A stretch of 64,000 bases of DNA from assembly GCF_000350225.1 (NCBI RefSeq), contig NW_005179259.1, forward strand, positions 25,373 to 89,372, read 5' to 3'. The translations under genes and the position numbers were made by a program. A model generated the notes under the pieces. It saw only the letters and a list, made by a program, of their open reading frames with translations. It made no database searches and was not told where the DNA came from. Positions 52,886 to 63,989 of the stretch are shown one piece after another. Source of the stretch: Chondrus crispus. Its lineage: Eukaryota; Rhodophyta; Florideophyceae; Gigartinales; Gigartinaceae. Numbering within the stretch: the first letter of the stretch is position 1; every line of letters starts with the position of its first letter.

Positions 52886-55800
52886 TCAGCTAGCCAGCCC
52901 CACGCTGTCCGGGTGTGACCATAACCGGACGTTTGGTGCGGGGAGACGTTTGCGTTTGCAGAATCGTACGACGGTATTGTAGTCGATGTAATTTGCGGGT
53001 TCCCAAGTGTCATCATCCGACGTGTATCCGTACCAACGAACGCGGAATAGAGGCATCCCGTCCGTTCCCGGCTTGTACCCCGTTAGCGCGTCAACCACGT
53101 AGGTTTGTGTGGCCTCCTTCCTAGTGGGAGGGGGTCGTTTCGTCGCCTCGGAGGGCGGGCTTGACGCGTTTTGATATGAGGAATCAACCGCGGTTTGCGG
53201 GTGAGGAGGGCTTCCCGGGGACCTGAGGAGGGGTTGACCGAAGGTACACATAGACGCAAAGTTGGCGACGTGCCTCCCGGAGATCTCCTCTGTACCCGGT
53301 GGCGTCTCATTGGGGCAGCGAGTGGAGTCCGCGGACACCGCCGGTGCGGCGGACTCGGGCGGGGATATTTTCTTTTGAAAATTTTCCGGGTCCCGTGTCC
53401 ACGTGTCCTCTGGCCTGGCAGTGAAGGTACGCGTTCGTTCCTTCGGCGACTTATCGCCGTTCGGGGCGTCGGTCGCTCGCCGGGGGCGTATTACGGTAGG
53501 CCTCGCCTCCATGGCATGCGTGTCGCGGTGCTGCGGCGGCTCTAACCGTGACGGCAGCCGTGGGTGAGGGAGTCCCTTTTTAGACACGGACCCTTCGCCC
53601 ATTGTAGCGGACCTCCTATTTAGTTGAGAAATGACCCGTGCGTGCGGGTCGTCTCGGAGAGCGTGCAGTAATCCCGATGCCGGGGGGCCCCCTTTGGGTG
53701 GAATCATTGATTTCGACCTTGACGGTCGTGTTGCTCTCGCGCCCTGCGTCGCGTTTTCGATCTCGTTCTTCTCGCGAGTAGTGTCTGGGTCCTCCGAGGC
53801 TGTTGACTTTGGCGGAGATATATCCGGGTTACCTGGGCCGAGGTCGTCTCTCCACGGGCGGGGAGGTGCCCCGGCGGGGATGACGGTAGACGCGTCGCCG
53901 TCGGTTGGCGTAGGTGGCGAGGGTTCGGCGTCGGCGGGTATGGTCCGTAGAGGGGGAGCCTTCACAATGCGGTCTCTCGAGACTCTATCTTTCAGGCCTG
54001 TAGTCCGGGTGCTGGTCACTGTATGCTCGTCTAGGGCCACCACCGGAAACGGCCCTTCCGTTCGAGGGGCTAACTTTTTATTGACCCGATCCTTATCCGT
54101 CTTCTCATCCACTCGCAGGGATGTCTCTCGCTCGATGAGGACTTGATCACCTATTTCGTATTGCGGTGTCGGCGTTCGCAATCTCTTGTCGAAATCGCGT
54201 TTATAGCGGTCTTGACCTGCGAGCAGCGTGTCGCGGGCTGTTGACATTAGCCCGCGTAACCACGTTAAGAAACGGAGCTTATATTGCGTCCGCGAGACAT
54301 CCTGTTCCAGTGTAGGAGTCTGTTGGATGGAAAGCGGCGCCGGTGTCCGGGATAAAACAAGGTCAAACGGCTTCATACCGATCATGCGATTCACGGTACA
54401 ATTGTAACCGTAGGTTAGCGCGTCCGTGAACTGGTCCCAATCGCGTTGGTTATCGGCTAAGTAGTGCCGTAGGGAGGACACCAGGGTGCGGTTGAACCTC
54501 TCCACTTGTCCATTAGCTTGTGGGTGATAAGCTGTGGTGAACACGCTTTCAACGCGAAGGATTTTGCACACGGCAAGGAAGAACCTTGACGTGAATTGAC
54601 TCCCATTGTCGGAGAGTAGCTTCACTGGGGCTCCGTATACGAAGACCCAGTGTGTGACGAACGCCTGAGCAACGGTCTCGGCGGTAATTCTCTTAAGCGG
54701 CACCGTTCGGGTCAGCTTTGAGTAACGATCAGATATTACCAAGAGGTATCGATTGCCTCTTGGTGTTCTGGGGAGTTCGCCTAGGATGTCAATAGCGATA
54801 AACTCCAAGGGTCCCATCGGAGGGAACGTTTTCAACTTCGCGTTGTGCTTACGCAATTTAATGCGGGCTTTCGCACAGTCAGAGCACCTTCTCACTGTGG
54901 CGTATGCGTCGACGGACATACTCGGCCAGTAGTACCGTTGTCTTAATGTGTAGAACAGACGCCTGCCTCCGGGATGTCCAGAGGCGGCGGGGTAATGCGC
55001 CATATACAACACTCGCTCGCGCAGAGTGGTTGGTACGACGATTTGCTCAACACCGTCAAGGTGCGCTTTCCGACACAGTACCCCTTCGTTGTTCATGAAG
55101 AACTTGGAAAGGCGAATTTGGGCCACCCCCTCCCCCTTCTTAAGATGGGAAGCGATCTCCTTACAGAACGGGTCGGAGTGTTGAGCGAGCACAATCTCGT
55201 CGTGTGTAATTGCGGCCTTGGAAGCCGGGGGGGCGAGGGCGAAGCATCCGTCGTGAACGTCGTCGTCCCATTCCTCGGGTTCCACTTCCGGCTTGTCTTC
55301 GTGAAACTCCAAAACGGAGAAGCACGGTATTTCTTCGTCGATGGGGACGGTTGTGCCCCCTGTAGACGGTATTCGACTGAGGGCGTCGGCGAGACAATTC
55401 TTGATGCCCTTCACGTACGTGACGTCGAAGTCAAACTCGGCTAGGCGCAAGCGCCACCGTGCTAAACGCCCGCTTGCGTCGGCGAGATTCATTAACCAGC
55501 GAAGGGAATGATGGTCGGTGTTGACCGTAAATCGCTCGCGTTCCAAGTAAGGACGCAGCGTCTGAATGGCCCACACGATGGCCAAACATTCTTTCTCCGT
55601 CGTGGAGTAATTTCTTTCCGCCGACGAGAGCGTTCGCGACCAGAACCCGACAGGGTATCTGTTACCATCTTCGTGTTGCTGTAATAACGTGCAACCGAGT
55701 TGTGCGTCGGATGCATCCGTGTCGAGGGAATACGGTAGCCCCAGCCGCGGTAGTCGTAAGATCGGCGGGGAAATCAGGCAAGTCTTCAGAGCTTCGAAGG

Positions 55801-57846
55801 CAGACCTGCGATCTTCGTCCAGTTCGGGGAGCCGATCGGGCTCTCCCTTCTTGAGCATGGACGTCAACGGCGCCGCAATCTTGGCGAAGTGGTCGACGAA
55901 ACGTCGGTACACGTTACACATACCCAGAAACGAGCGGAGCTCGGTCTGGGTTCGTGGCGGCTTGGCCTCGGCCAAAGCCGAGACATTCTTCGGGTGGACA
56001 TGAAGTTCCCCGGGTCGAACGATGTGGCCCAGGTACTCCACGGAGTCCTGAAAGAATTTACACTTGTTCAATTTCAGTGATAACCCCTCTTGTTGTAACG
56101 CAGAGAGAATAACCTTGACATCCTTGAGATGAGTTTCATAATCCTTCGAGAATATGATAATGTCATCTAGATAGATGAGGCAGCTCTTCCATCGGTATCC
56201 AGCGAGGAGAATGTCCAACATCCGTTGGAATGTGGCGGGCGCATTCATTAGCCCGAACGGCATTCGGTTAAATTGATAAGTACCGGCATGACACGTGAAC
56301 GTGGTTTTCGGACGGTCTTCTTCCGCAACGGGGATTTGCCAATAAACCGAGTTATAATCTAGAGTTGTGAACACGTTCGCTTCGCCGAGCGAGTCCAGAC
56401 ACTCGTCCATGCGAGGAATCGGGTAAGTGTCCCGTACTGTCATCGCGTTCAAACGTCTGTAATCGACGCAGAAACGGAGGGATCCATCCGGTTTGGGAAG
56501 GAGAACCACCGGGGATGCCCATTCTGATTTTGATCGGGAGATGACCCCGCTTGAGATCATCCCATCCACGGCGTCTTGTTCGGCTTGTCGAGACCGAGGT
56601 CCAGCCCGATATGGCTGACATCGAAACGGCTTCGATCCGGGGTTGAGTTCGATCCGGTGCTGCGTAGCCCGGACTTCCCCGAGATCGCCACTCCACATAC
56701 GGGAGTACGGCGTAAGCATGTCACGTACTCGAGTGCGGACATGCGACGGCAGATGTTGGAGGGAGACAGCATCAACTTCTTGGGGTTCTTCTTTCGACGA
56801 AGCCGGGGGGAGCTCCTCCCCCTTCTCAGATTGGGGCTTGTCCCCTTCTGTAAATTCCGCCGCTAGGAGGGCGTCGAGAGGCATCGCGGTGCGTATCATG
56901 GCACGCGGATGAGGGGTAACGTACCCCAGCACCTGGTTCTTCGAGAGGCGCGTGGGGGCGGAGGCGAAGTTGGCTACCAAGACCTTGAACTCTCGAAGTG
57001 CGGTGATGTGCGCAACCCCATTTGACAGGGAGACGCGGTGTTTCGCATATAACTGCGGGTTGGGTTCCAAAACGGAAAGACCCGTGCGACCGTTGGTCAC
57101 ATGCACCCAGGCTTGCGTCTCGGGTGGTATGATAACCGGACGAGAAACCTTGAGTTTGGGGGAAACTCGACCCGGGTCGTTTTCATACTCCTGCTCCGAG
57201 GGGAGCGGAGGTGCTTCGGCTCGACGAGTTGCCGGTTTTCTCACGATGGGGATTTTCGTCCCATCATCGAGCTCGACCACCTTCCGACGTGGATAGATGG
57301 CCTCGACAAACTTGTCGTTAAAGTCACAGCCCAGGATGACGGGGGCTGCCAGGCGCTCGCACACGATGAACTTGCATTTCATGGTGCGAGTGGCTAGTCG
57401 AATAACGAGGGTGATGGTCCCGCTTGTTCGTAACGGCCGCCCATTCGCGTCAGCGATCGTCGGGAGATCGCCCGGTTCGACTAAGCGCTCCCATCCTTTG
57501 GGCAGGGTGTCGGCGCGGACAAAATGGGAGCCGGCACCCGTGTCCAGGATGGTGAGTTGACGCACCATGATGGAGGTGGTGATCCCAAGGTCGGCGTAGA
57601 CCTTGTAATTACGTCGAGACAGTGTACAAACTGGCTCGACGGCCTTGTCGTCGGGGGAGCGCCTCCCGTTGTTAAGACGCCACGGTCGGCGGAGCGTCCC
57701 CATGCCCGTCGGATCGGGGTTGGAGGGGCTCGCTTGGCGAGCGTGTCTCCGCCCCAAGACGCGGATCGCCGGCTTCGGGGGCGGAGGTGACGCGGTGTCC
57801 CGCGATGGAATGTCAGCGATTTTCAGCTGTGGGTCTCCTAGTTTTT
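52886..57846 (-). CDS. Gypsy Pol polyprotein with chromodomain
   Basis: At least 1,623 residues open, lying in the -1 frame of gag and open past the gag stop, so expression by -1 frameshift at GAAAAAC (57841-57847) is likely; no ATG is needed. Residue numbers from 57757: protease LTILDTGAGSHFV (68-80); RT FCVDYRRLNAM, LDYNSVYWQIPV and YLDDIIIFSKDY (catalytic DD present); RNase H SLDTDASDAQLGCTLL; zinc domain HYPAASGHPGGRRLF ... CSDCAK; integrase AIDILGELPR, LLSDNGSQFTSRFF and HPQANGQVERFNRTL. Then a long Pro/Ser/Arg-rich linker and a C-terminal chromodomain (YVVDALTGYKPG ... LFRVRWYGYTSDDDTWEP), which may guide integration. No breaks: apparently functional. Confidence 0.95.
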
Positions 57847-59916
57847 CGGAGAGAGGGTTTTACCGCTCGGGGGGGGTGAATTTTCCGACGCGGAGGGAGA
57901 CTTCGACGGCAAGACGGGTGCGATCAGCCGATTCGCCTCGAAACTGAGGAGGGCTACAGCGCGCAAGTACGCGTCTGCCGGAACACGGGCCTTCTGTGCC
58001 GCCGTGAGCTTCTCAAAATTATGCGGGACGAGCGACACATCGCGCACCTTCATGCTACAGTCGGGGTTAATATGATCCCCGACTTTGTAGCAGGTGTAGC
58101 AGATGATTTGCGGGGAAGGTGTCTTCATATCCCGGGTTCCCTCTCGACCGGCCCACCCGGGAGACTTCTCGCGCGGTCTCGGGAGCCGGGGCGGGTCCTT
58201 GTAGGTCGGCCGCCGCTCTCCGTAGAACAACGAATCCTTGTCGTTGAATGAGGATCCCTCGGTGGGAAATGCGGGGGACCCAGCTGCGGCGGCGAATGGC
58301 TCGTCATTGGCGAGGAAGTTCTCGGCGTCCAGGCCGGTATGATAGCTCGGGGTCAGACCCGCGGTTGTCGATGAGGGCATACTGTCTGCCATCGCCAACA
58401 CTTGCTTGGCGGCGGGTCTCGCGAAGTCGACGCGTCTTCTTCCGCCAGCCGTCTGCGCGCGGTAGGCCGCCCCTTGAGCGCGGGCTTCGGCCACCGTGTC
58501 TTCGAATGAGGATCGGGGGCGATTCTCCCTTGCTTGGAGCACCAACGGCTTGATCGCCGGAAGGAGGCCCTCTATGAACAGGGTAGTGCGTTCATAGGGG
58601 GAATGGATGTCCCCACAGCGCGCGAGGGCGGTTAACATACGAGTCGCATACTCGGTCTCCACTTCGCCGGGTTTTTGGCGTAAATCCCGGACCACAGAGA
58701 GCGCTTGCTCGATCTGAATATTCGTAGCATACGTACGAAGCAACCAGTTCACTGCTGCTGGCCACGACGCAATCCCTTGATTGCGTCGGAAATATCCTCG
58801 ATGGGATTCGTACGCCTCCTTCGCCGGCGGGTTGAGAAGATGCGGCAAGGCCATTAGAGCCATTGCCTCCGACATTTCTGCGTTGTCGAAATTCTCCTTA
58901 CATCTAGCCAAAAAGGTGATGACTTTGATCGGGTCGGACCCGTTAAACTTGTACTCTCCCATTACGACGAGGAGATATTGCACGCGCTTACGCGTCGTGG
59001 CGTACACCTTTGCATCGACGGTGGGGTCGGTATTCACGAGACGGTAAGCTCGATAGTTACACGCGCCGCGGAAGCGATGGTTGGTCGGTTTCCACACCGT
59101 GACACCCTTCGCTTTAGGGCCGAAGGTCGGTTGTGGTACCGTGAATGCCTCGGGTTCGGAGTCCGAATCGGAGTCGGATTCTGAAGCTGAGGGCGGGGAT
59201 CCCCCCGAGTAGCCGGAGAAATTCTCCGGTTCAGGTCGGCTTCCGTGGCCGGACTTGTGACGGTGGCCTTCGGTCTTGACCTTCTTGTCGCGAGACGATC
59301 TTGGTGACGGGCCTCGGGCGGCCGCTAGGTCCGCGGTCGGATCTGGGTGTCCCTCCATCGTCAGGGGATCGGGGAACGGGATCCCGGCGGCCGTGAGAGC
59401 CGACTTCGTGACGTCGGCGATCAGTAGATTTTCGTCCAACGGTTGTAACGCATGTAACTGCGGGTTGGGTCTTGGCTTCGACGCGGTCGATTCGTCTGGT
59501 CTACCGGGGACGGGTCGTGTCTGCGCCGTTTCCAAGGCGAGGTTACGCCGACGGAGGTTGTTGACTTCCTGCGTCAGGCGATTTACTTCCTCCCATAGGG
59601 GAAGAAGCGTCTCGTCGACGGTGGACCCGATGTCTTTCTGCCACGCTCGAGTTAGAACGCCTTCTAGTGCGGCGAGGCGATCACGTCCCTGTTGGGACTG
59701 TACCTCCGCCTGAGCGGCGATCTTACCAGCAACAAGGCTGTCCAACATCTCGCGTATCTTGGCGGTGTGCGAGTTGAGTTTCTCCTCGATTAAGTTGAGA
59801 GAGAACCTCTCGGCTTCACGGAGTCCTTCGCGGCGGTTCCGCGTGATCCACGCCGCGACGGGCGCTGGGACGTCTCTCGGACGAGTGTCATGGGACGACT
59901 CGGAGCCGGTCACCAT
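57838..59916 (-). CDS. Gypsy Gag polyprotein
   Basis: 692 residues from ATG 59916. The N-terminus is a long coiled coil (residues 25-135: EKLNSHTAKIREMLDSLVA ... EEVNRLTQEVNNLRRRNLA). A charged Ser/Pro linker (SESDSDSDSEPEAF) follows. The capsid domain lies around residues 320-480 (VITFLARCKENFDNAEMSEA, PAAVNWLLRTYATNI, RDLRQKPGEVETEYATRML). A single knuckle near 620 reads CYTCYKVGDHINPDC, with five instead of four residues between the second Cys and the His. The stop TAG (57838-57840) directly follows AAAAAC. Gag forms the particle and packages the RNA. Intact. Confidence 0.93.
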   Translation of the reverse strand: MVTGSESSHDTRPRDVPAPVAAWITRNRREGLREAERFSLNLIEEKLNSHTAKIREMLDSLVAGKIAAQAEVQSQQGRDRLAALEGVLTRAWQKDIGSTVDETLLPLWEEVNRLTQEVNNLRRRNLALETAQTRPVPGRPDESTASKPRPNPQLHALQPLDENLLIADVTKSALTAAGIPFPDPLTMEGHPDPTADLAAARGPSPRSSRDKKVKTEGHRHKSGHGSRPEPENFSGYSGGSPPSASESDSDSDSEPEAFTVPQPTFGPKAKGVTVWKPTNHRFRGACNYRAYRLVNTDPTVDAKVYATTRKRVQYLLVVMGEYKFNGSDPIKVITFLARCKENFDNAEMSEAMALMALPHLLNPPAKEAYESHRGYFRRNQGIASWPAAVNWLLRTYATNIQIEQALSVVRDLRQKPGEVETEYATRMLTALARCGDIHSPYERTTLFIEGLLPAIKPLVLQARENRPRSSFEDTVAEARAQGAAYRAQTAGGRRRVDFARPAAKQVLAMADSMPSSTTAGLTPSYHTGLDAENFLANDEPFAAAAGSPAFPTEGSSFNDKDSLFYGERRPTYKDPPRLPRPREKSPGWAGREGTRDMKTPSPQIICYTCYKVGDHINPDCSMKVRDVSLVPHNFEKLTAAQKARVPADAYLRAVALLSFEANRLIAPVLPSKSPSASENSPPPSGKTLSPKN
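57841..57847 (-). promoter_or_regulatory. Candidate -1 frameshift site at gag-pol junction
   Basis: Minus strand CCG AAA AAC TAG. The heptamer GAAAAAC sits directly before the gag stop, and pol is open in the -1 frame across it (CTC TCC GAA AAA CTA GGA). It is a near-canonical slippery run, with G instead of A at the first position. No downstream pseudoknot was worked out. Confidence 0.5.
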
Positions 59917-60035
59917 GGCGAATACACCTAACGATCGGTGCGTGAGGGAAAAGCGTAGGTAGGAGAGATAGAAAGGGAAAGTAGGTCAGGGAAGAAAGAG
60001 GACACTCGGATGCACGAGAGTATCGACTGCTTCTA

Positions 60036-60051
60036 GGTCGGGAGACCAAAA
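60036..60051 (-). promoter_or_regulatory. Gypsy primer-binding site
   Basis: Directly inside the 5' LTR the minus strand reads TTTTGGTCTCCCGACC. TGGTCTCCCGACC would pair with a tRNA ending GGTCGGGAGACCA. The tRNA is not identified. Confidence 0.7.
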
Positions 60052-60696
60052 TGTCGTGCACTACAGCCACGGGTGGCGGCTGTAGGCAGAGCGACGCGCG
60101 TTCGGACGCGTAAGGAAATTCGGGAGACCACCCGGTGGATGACCGGAACCGGGATCCGGGCGCGGCTTGCGCGGTAGGAAAGTAGCAACGTAGTCAGCAA
60201 TAGACCGGGTGAATTAAAGGAAAAACAGAACTAACAGAACGGACAGCACAGTAATTAACGTAGCGCTCGCGCGGTTGGGGTCGACGCACGCGGGGAAGGC
60301 AGTTGGGATTCCAGGGGTGTAGATGGCTCGGTCGGTATGGGCGAGCCAGTACCGAGTCGAGGCTACAACCTGGAATCCAGAAACCAAGGTAAAGGACCCG
60401 AGGCTTCGTGCCTCTTTACTTTGAGTTTCGGGTTGACTATATAGTCCCCCGCCGCCGTAATGGCGAAGCTAAATTATACTGTAATTAGAATAACTAGGAA
60501 GGAACGGGTGTAGCCCCGAGGGGACCAAGTACAGCCCCCATAGGCCCTATGGGATGCGGAGGGATTACACGTGTCCACGGGGAGGTCCGGTAGAGCGGCA
60601 GGGGGGTCTACGGATACCCGTGGTACACGTGGTGGCGGCGAGCGCGATTTTGGCCGCTAGGGACAGCTGTCCCGTTACTTAGCACAGTGCACTACA
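60052..60696 (-). repeat. 5' LTR of the complete gypsy element
   Basis: 645 bp, near-identical to 49019-49663. It contains the promoter in minus orientation; the copy at 60428 reads TTTGAGTTTCGG where the other reads TTTGAGTATCGG. Confidence 0.95.
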
Positions 60697-60701
60697 CTGA
60701 G

Positions 60702-61335
60702 ATGTTTATGAACCGGAGTATAACTTTTGCATGCGAAGGGCTCATCATTTTTACAGCGATTTTATCACACTCGACATGATGAACGACTGGAACTCACATG
60801 GACGCGATCAAACGCCCATGACTACAAGTCCTGAATTGACGCGGTTGGATACGGCTGCTGTCGCTGAGGCGCGGCGGTCGGGGGCTGATGGCAGTTATTT
60901 CGCTTTTGGAGATGGCAGCAGTGCTGGTGGTGGCGGTGGCGGAAGCAGCTAGTAAGGTTTTTTGCCCTCGAGAGTTAGATGTTGTGTATGTATTTATATA
61001 GACTCGGAGCGAGATTTGCCTATGTACCGTAGGTAGATATTACTTCGGGGGCAATCCTGGTCGTCTTTGCCCTCCCACAATATACGAAGATGATGCAACG
61101 TTTTCTCGTTGTTTAAAAAGTCATTTCCACGTTTATATATGTCTGGAATGCTGTATTTGACGTGCTACACACATAAGTCGAACTAGTAGTCATCCGAACC
61201 CCAACCATCTTCAAGTTATATCTACCAAGCATGAAGGCCCCCTTTCATGGTGCCAAATAAGTCGCATCTGCAGTGGCAGTACTCCCCGACCGACTTCCTG
61301 ACTGCTCACTGACAGGAACACCGTCCTGTCACTTC
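60702..61335. other. Right flank of the gypsy insertion; small ORF of doubtful reality
   Basis: 60731-60952 encodes 73 residues ending in a Gly/Ser tract (DGSSAGGGGGGSS). Upstream it is cut off by the retrotransposon, whose pre-insertion left neighbour (up to 49013) offers no continuation that I recognise. It could be the 3' end of a gene disrupted by the insertion. The rest is A/T-rich with no coding signal. Confidence 0.3.
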
Positions 61336-62500
61336 TTAACCCCTCCTCAGCTTTCTCAATTGCTGGTGAAACTCATCTTTCTCCAAAGTTAGAATAGCGA
61401 GTGCCATTTTCGTCTCTCGCAAATCACGCACGACATCTGAATAGACGGGCTCCCTTGAAAGCTTTACCTCCAGATCCCCTACATCTCGTCTCAGAGCTGT
61501 GTTTTCTGCCATCAGTTTTTAAGAGATTCTGCGTCTTCTCCATACCGGCTGTCCTCTAGCTCCCGTTCAAGCGATTCCTTGTCTTGAAGAAGTTCATCGT
61601 TCTGTCGCCTGAGCGCTCGGTTTTCCCTACGCAACTTGTCACACTCAACCCGTGATGGTCCTGCCGTGTTAATGGCACCGACGTCCGTCTCAGTACTTCT
61701 AAAATGACTGCTGTATGAGGTTCCAAGTGACAAGTCAGTCCCTGAAAACACGGTTCTCGGTGACGCAGATGGCTTGCGTTGTATCTTTGACTTCTGTACA
61801 GGATCTCCAGGAGCGGGTGTATTCCCTTGACGATTAAGATTCGAGGGGTTTCTCAAGTATTGCTGCGATTTAGGTTGCGGTGGTTGCACGTTAAGGGTAG
61901 CATCGTCAACACCGATGTCGTCTAGAGAATCACCGGCATCGATTTCCGACCTTCGTCGTCATCTCCGACCGTAGATGACTGGTCATCTGATCCCGGATCG
62001 TAAGAGCCGAAGAGGGCTGTGCCGCGAGATGGTTTCCTATTTTTTGCCTCTGCGAGAAACGTAGAAACGACGCGCATGGCGATACGGCCACCACAGGAAA
62101 GCGGGGCGCCCACGAGCTTCGAGTATGACGGAATCTCAACATAATCGGCAAAAAGGAGCTTAATCTTGCCGATAATCTTACCACGCTGAGAGTTCTGACG
62201 AACGGCAAGCCTGTAGACTTTGTCTTCGAAGTTGGAGCCCTCCTTCTTCTTCTTGAAGAGAATGACTTCTTGTGAAAGAACTTCGCCTCCGAAATGAGCG
62301 ATGCGAGAAGACCTGTCAATTTTTGCAGCCTTCATTAACATAACCTTGGCTTCCCGTTCCCAGGTAACGACAACATCACTTGACGCTATAATCTTGTCCA
62401 CGGACTCGATGTGGAGGTCGAACCCCAACTTGTACTCGAGCTTGTTCAAATTGCGCATGGAGCTCACCTTTCCGATGAGCTTTGAAGAAGAGCGCTTCAT
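61336..62500 (-). pseudogene. NT-C2 domain and coiled-coil protein, frameshifted
   Basis: From ATG 62500: KLGFDLHIESVDKIIASSD, VTWEREAKVMLMKAAKID, FEDKVYRLAVRQNSQRGKII and LLFADYVEIPSYSKLVGAPL, the NT-type C2 domain of EEIG1/EHBP1/PMI1-like proteins, which bind membranes and link to the cytoskeleton or organelle positioning. A 1-base frame change near 61940 leads to a Ser-rich linker and coiled coil (DKLRRENRALRRQNDELLQ). A second change near 61515 gives the last coiled-coil segment (MAENTALRRDVGDLEVKL ... LEKDEFHQQLRKLRRG) ending at 61336. Either a recent pseudogene or a gene with assembly errors; the order of parts is coherent. Confidence 0.7.
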
Positions 62501-62631
62501 CTTGTGATGGGAGGGTGAGACACTGCGAATGGGGAGAGGGCCAGGGGAGCTGGGCTGGGGATAGAGCAGGGTGCGTATAATAATAAATGTTGGCAGGCTG
62601 GGGGGAGGTGAATGAATTGACGGGGGCCGGC

Positions 62632-63519
62632 CTATCGTACGGAACAGCGGAGTAAATTAGAGGGTGACACAACGCACAACGCGGGCAACGATTGGGTGGG
62701 ATGCGGTCGGATCAAAGCGGCGGATCGAATCCAGCGCGTGGACGTGACACAACTCTGCTGATGCCGCGCTAAAACCCCACTGCTCGCCTCGATCTTGCGC
62801 TTGCGGTCTTGCAGGACGGCGGCAAGCCCGCTTGAGAGGCTGATAGGCTTGGAAGAAATAGTGGCCATCTTCTTGATGCGCCCGGTGACCTGCTCCTGGA
62901 AAGCCCGCACTGTGGGCAGGTCGCAGCACACGGGCGCGGTCGCGTCGCGCAGCCACTGCGCCCCGAACGTGAACGGAAACGGGCCCGAAGCCAGCTTCAA
63001 CTGCGTCGCCTGGTTGATCTGCCGCTCGTCCAGGATCACGCGCGACAGGTCCCAGTCCGCGCTAGCGCAGAGCGCCTTCGAGCGACCCGTGGCCAAGCGC
63101 TCGCGAGAGGCCCGCGCAAACGCGCTTTCAGCCTGCCCGTCCTTGCGACGCTTCTTCATCCTGACCCCCTCCCAGCTGCCCCACCCTGGCAGCACTTTTG
63201 CGCCCAAGTCCACAGCCTTGGGGGAGAGTCCGTCCGATTTCACCCTCCTTCATCGCATGAAAGTCTGGCTTGTCAGTACCCCCTGCTCCGAAAAATGCCT
63301 TTGCCACTAGATTCATCCGTACCATGTCGTCATCTCACTCTCGTCCTCAGCATCATCGCGTCTGACATCCGCTTTTGTTTCCTTCCTGTGCGTCGTTGTC
63401 TTTGCTTCCTCATCGTTTTCATTTTTGAACCTCGTTTCTTGCTTGTAATCTACTACCGAGGTCGTCGGTGTTGTCCCCGTTCCGCTCCTCTTGCACGTCT
63501 TCTTACTATTCTGCTGCAA
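62632..63519 (-). pseudogene. UTP14: UTP14 (U3 snoRNP) C-terminal part, frameshifted
   Basis: Minus strand: an acidic stretch (DDAEDESEM), NLVAKAFFGAGGTDKPDF, then VLPGWGSWEG, DWDLSRVILDERQINQATQ, GPFPFTFGAQWLRDATAPV, VRAFQEQVTGRIKKMAT and ISSKPI. The GWGSW motif, the FPF segment and the order are diagnostic of UTP14, a component of the small-subunit processome in the nucleolus that activates a helicase for 18S maturation. Two 1-base frame changes (near 63325 and 63243) separate these parts, and the N-terminal two thirds are not visible upstream. Probably a 3' gene fragment or an error-containing gene. Confidence 0.75.
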
Positions 63520-63686
63520 CGCAGTAGGGACCTAACTGAGAGCTGAGAAAATTGACAGCAGAGCTGTGCTTACTGAGTGCACTAAGTCGTGATTTATTCT
63601 TCGTTGTCAAGGCGGACCATTGACAGATGTCAAGGACTTCAGACAAAAAACATCCTGCACTACCTAAAGAGGCCAGGAAGAAACTT

Positions 63687-63989
63687 TTACATGCGGGCTG
63701 ATCTCGCTACCATCTTCCAGCATGTGAGGGAGCAGTATCCCGGCTCGCCATTCGCTGGCTCGCTCCACAAATCCAGCTTCTTTGCCGCAGTGCTCATCCA
63801 TACCTTCCCTGCACACATATCATGCAGACGTCCACCGCCATTCGCATCACTCGCGCACGCCATGTTCCCGCATTTCATGTCAAACGTCAGCTCATCATCA
63901 CTGAGAACTGCGCAGATGGAGGCTGCTGCGCATCTAAACCCTCTGGCAGCTGTCATCCTCCGACCCCTCCTCTTGCGCATCAATGGCAA
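63687..63989 (-). CDS. Hypothetical Cys-rich protein fragment
   Basis: 100 residues at the window edge: CGNMACASDANGGGRLHDMC, then GYCSLTCWKM. The Cys/His pattern (CxxxxC...HxxC...CxxxC) suggests a zinc-binding module of the MYM/FCS type, but I cannot name it. The N-terminal part is basic (MRKRRGRRMTAARG). The true start may lie outside the window. Confidence 0.35.
   Translation of the reverse strand: MPLMRKRRGRRMTAARGFRCAAASICAVLSDDELTFDMKCGNMACASDANGGGRLHDMCAGKVWMSTAAKKLDLWSEPANGEPGYCSLTCWKMVARSARM

Larger units (their letters stand above)
49019..60696 (-). mobile_element. Complete chromodomain Ty3/gypsy retrotransposon
   Basis: 11,678 bp. LTRs 49019-49663 and 60052-60696 are each 645 bp and differ at two positions I could see (near 49248 and 49387). 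Target duplication CTGAG at 49014-49018 and 60697-60701 is perfect. In minus orientation: 5' LTR, primer site TGGTCTCCCGACC (3 bases after the LTR), gag, pol with C-terminal chromodomain, a long 3' region with an ORF on the opposite strand, purine tract AAGAAGGGGGA, 3' LTR. All ORFs are open. This is a young and possibly active copy. Confidence 0.95.
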
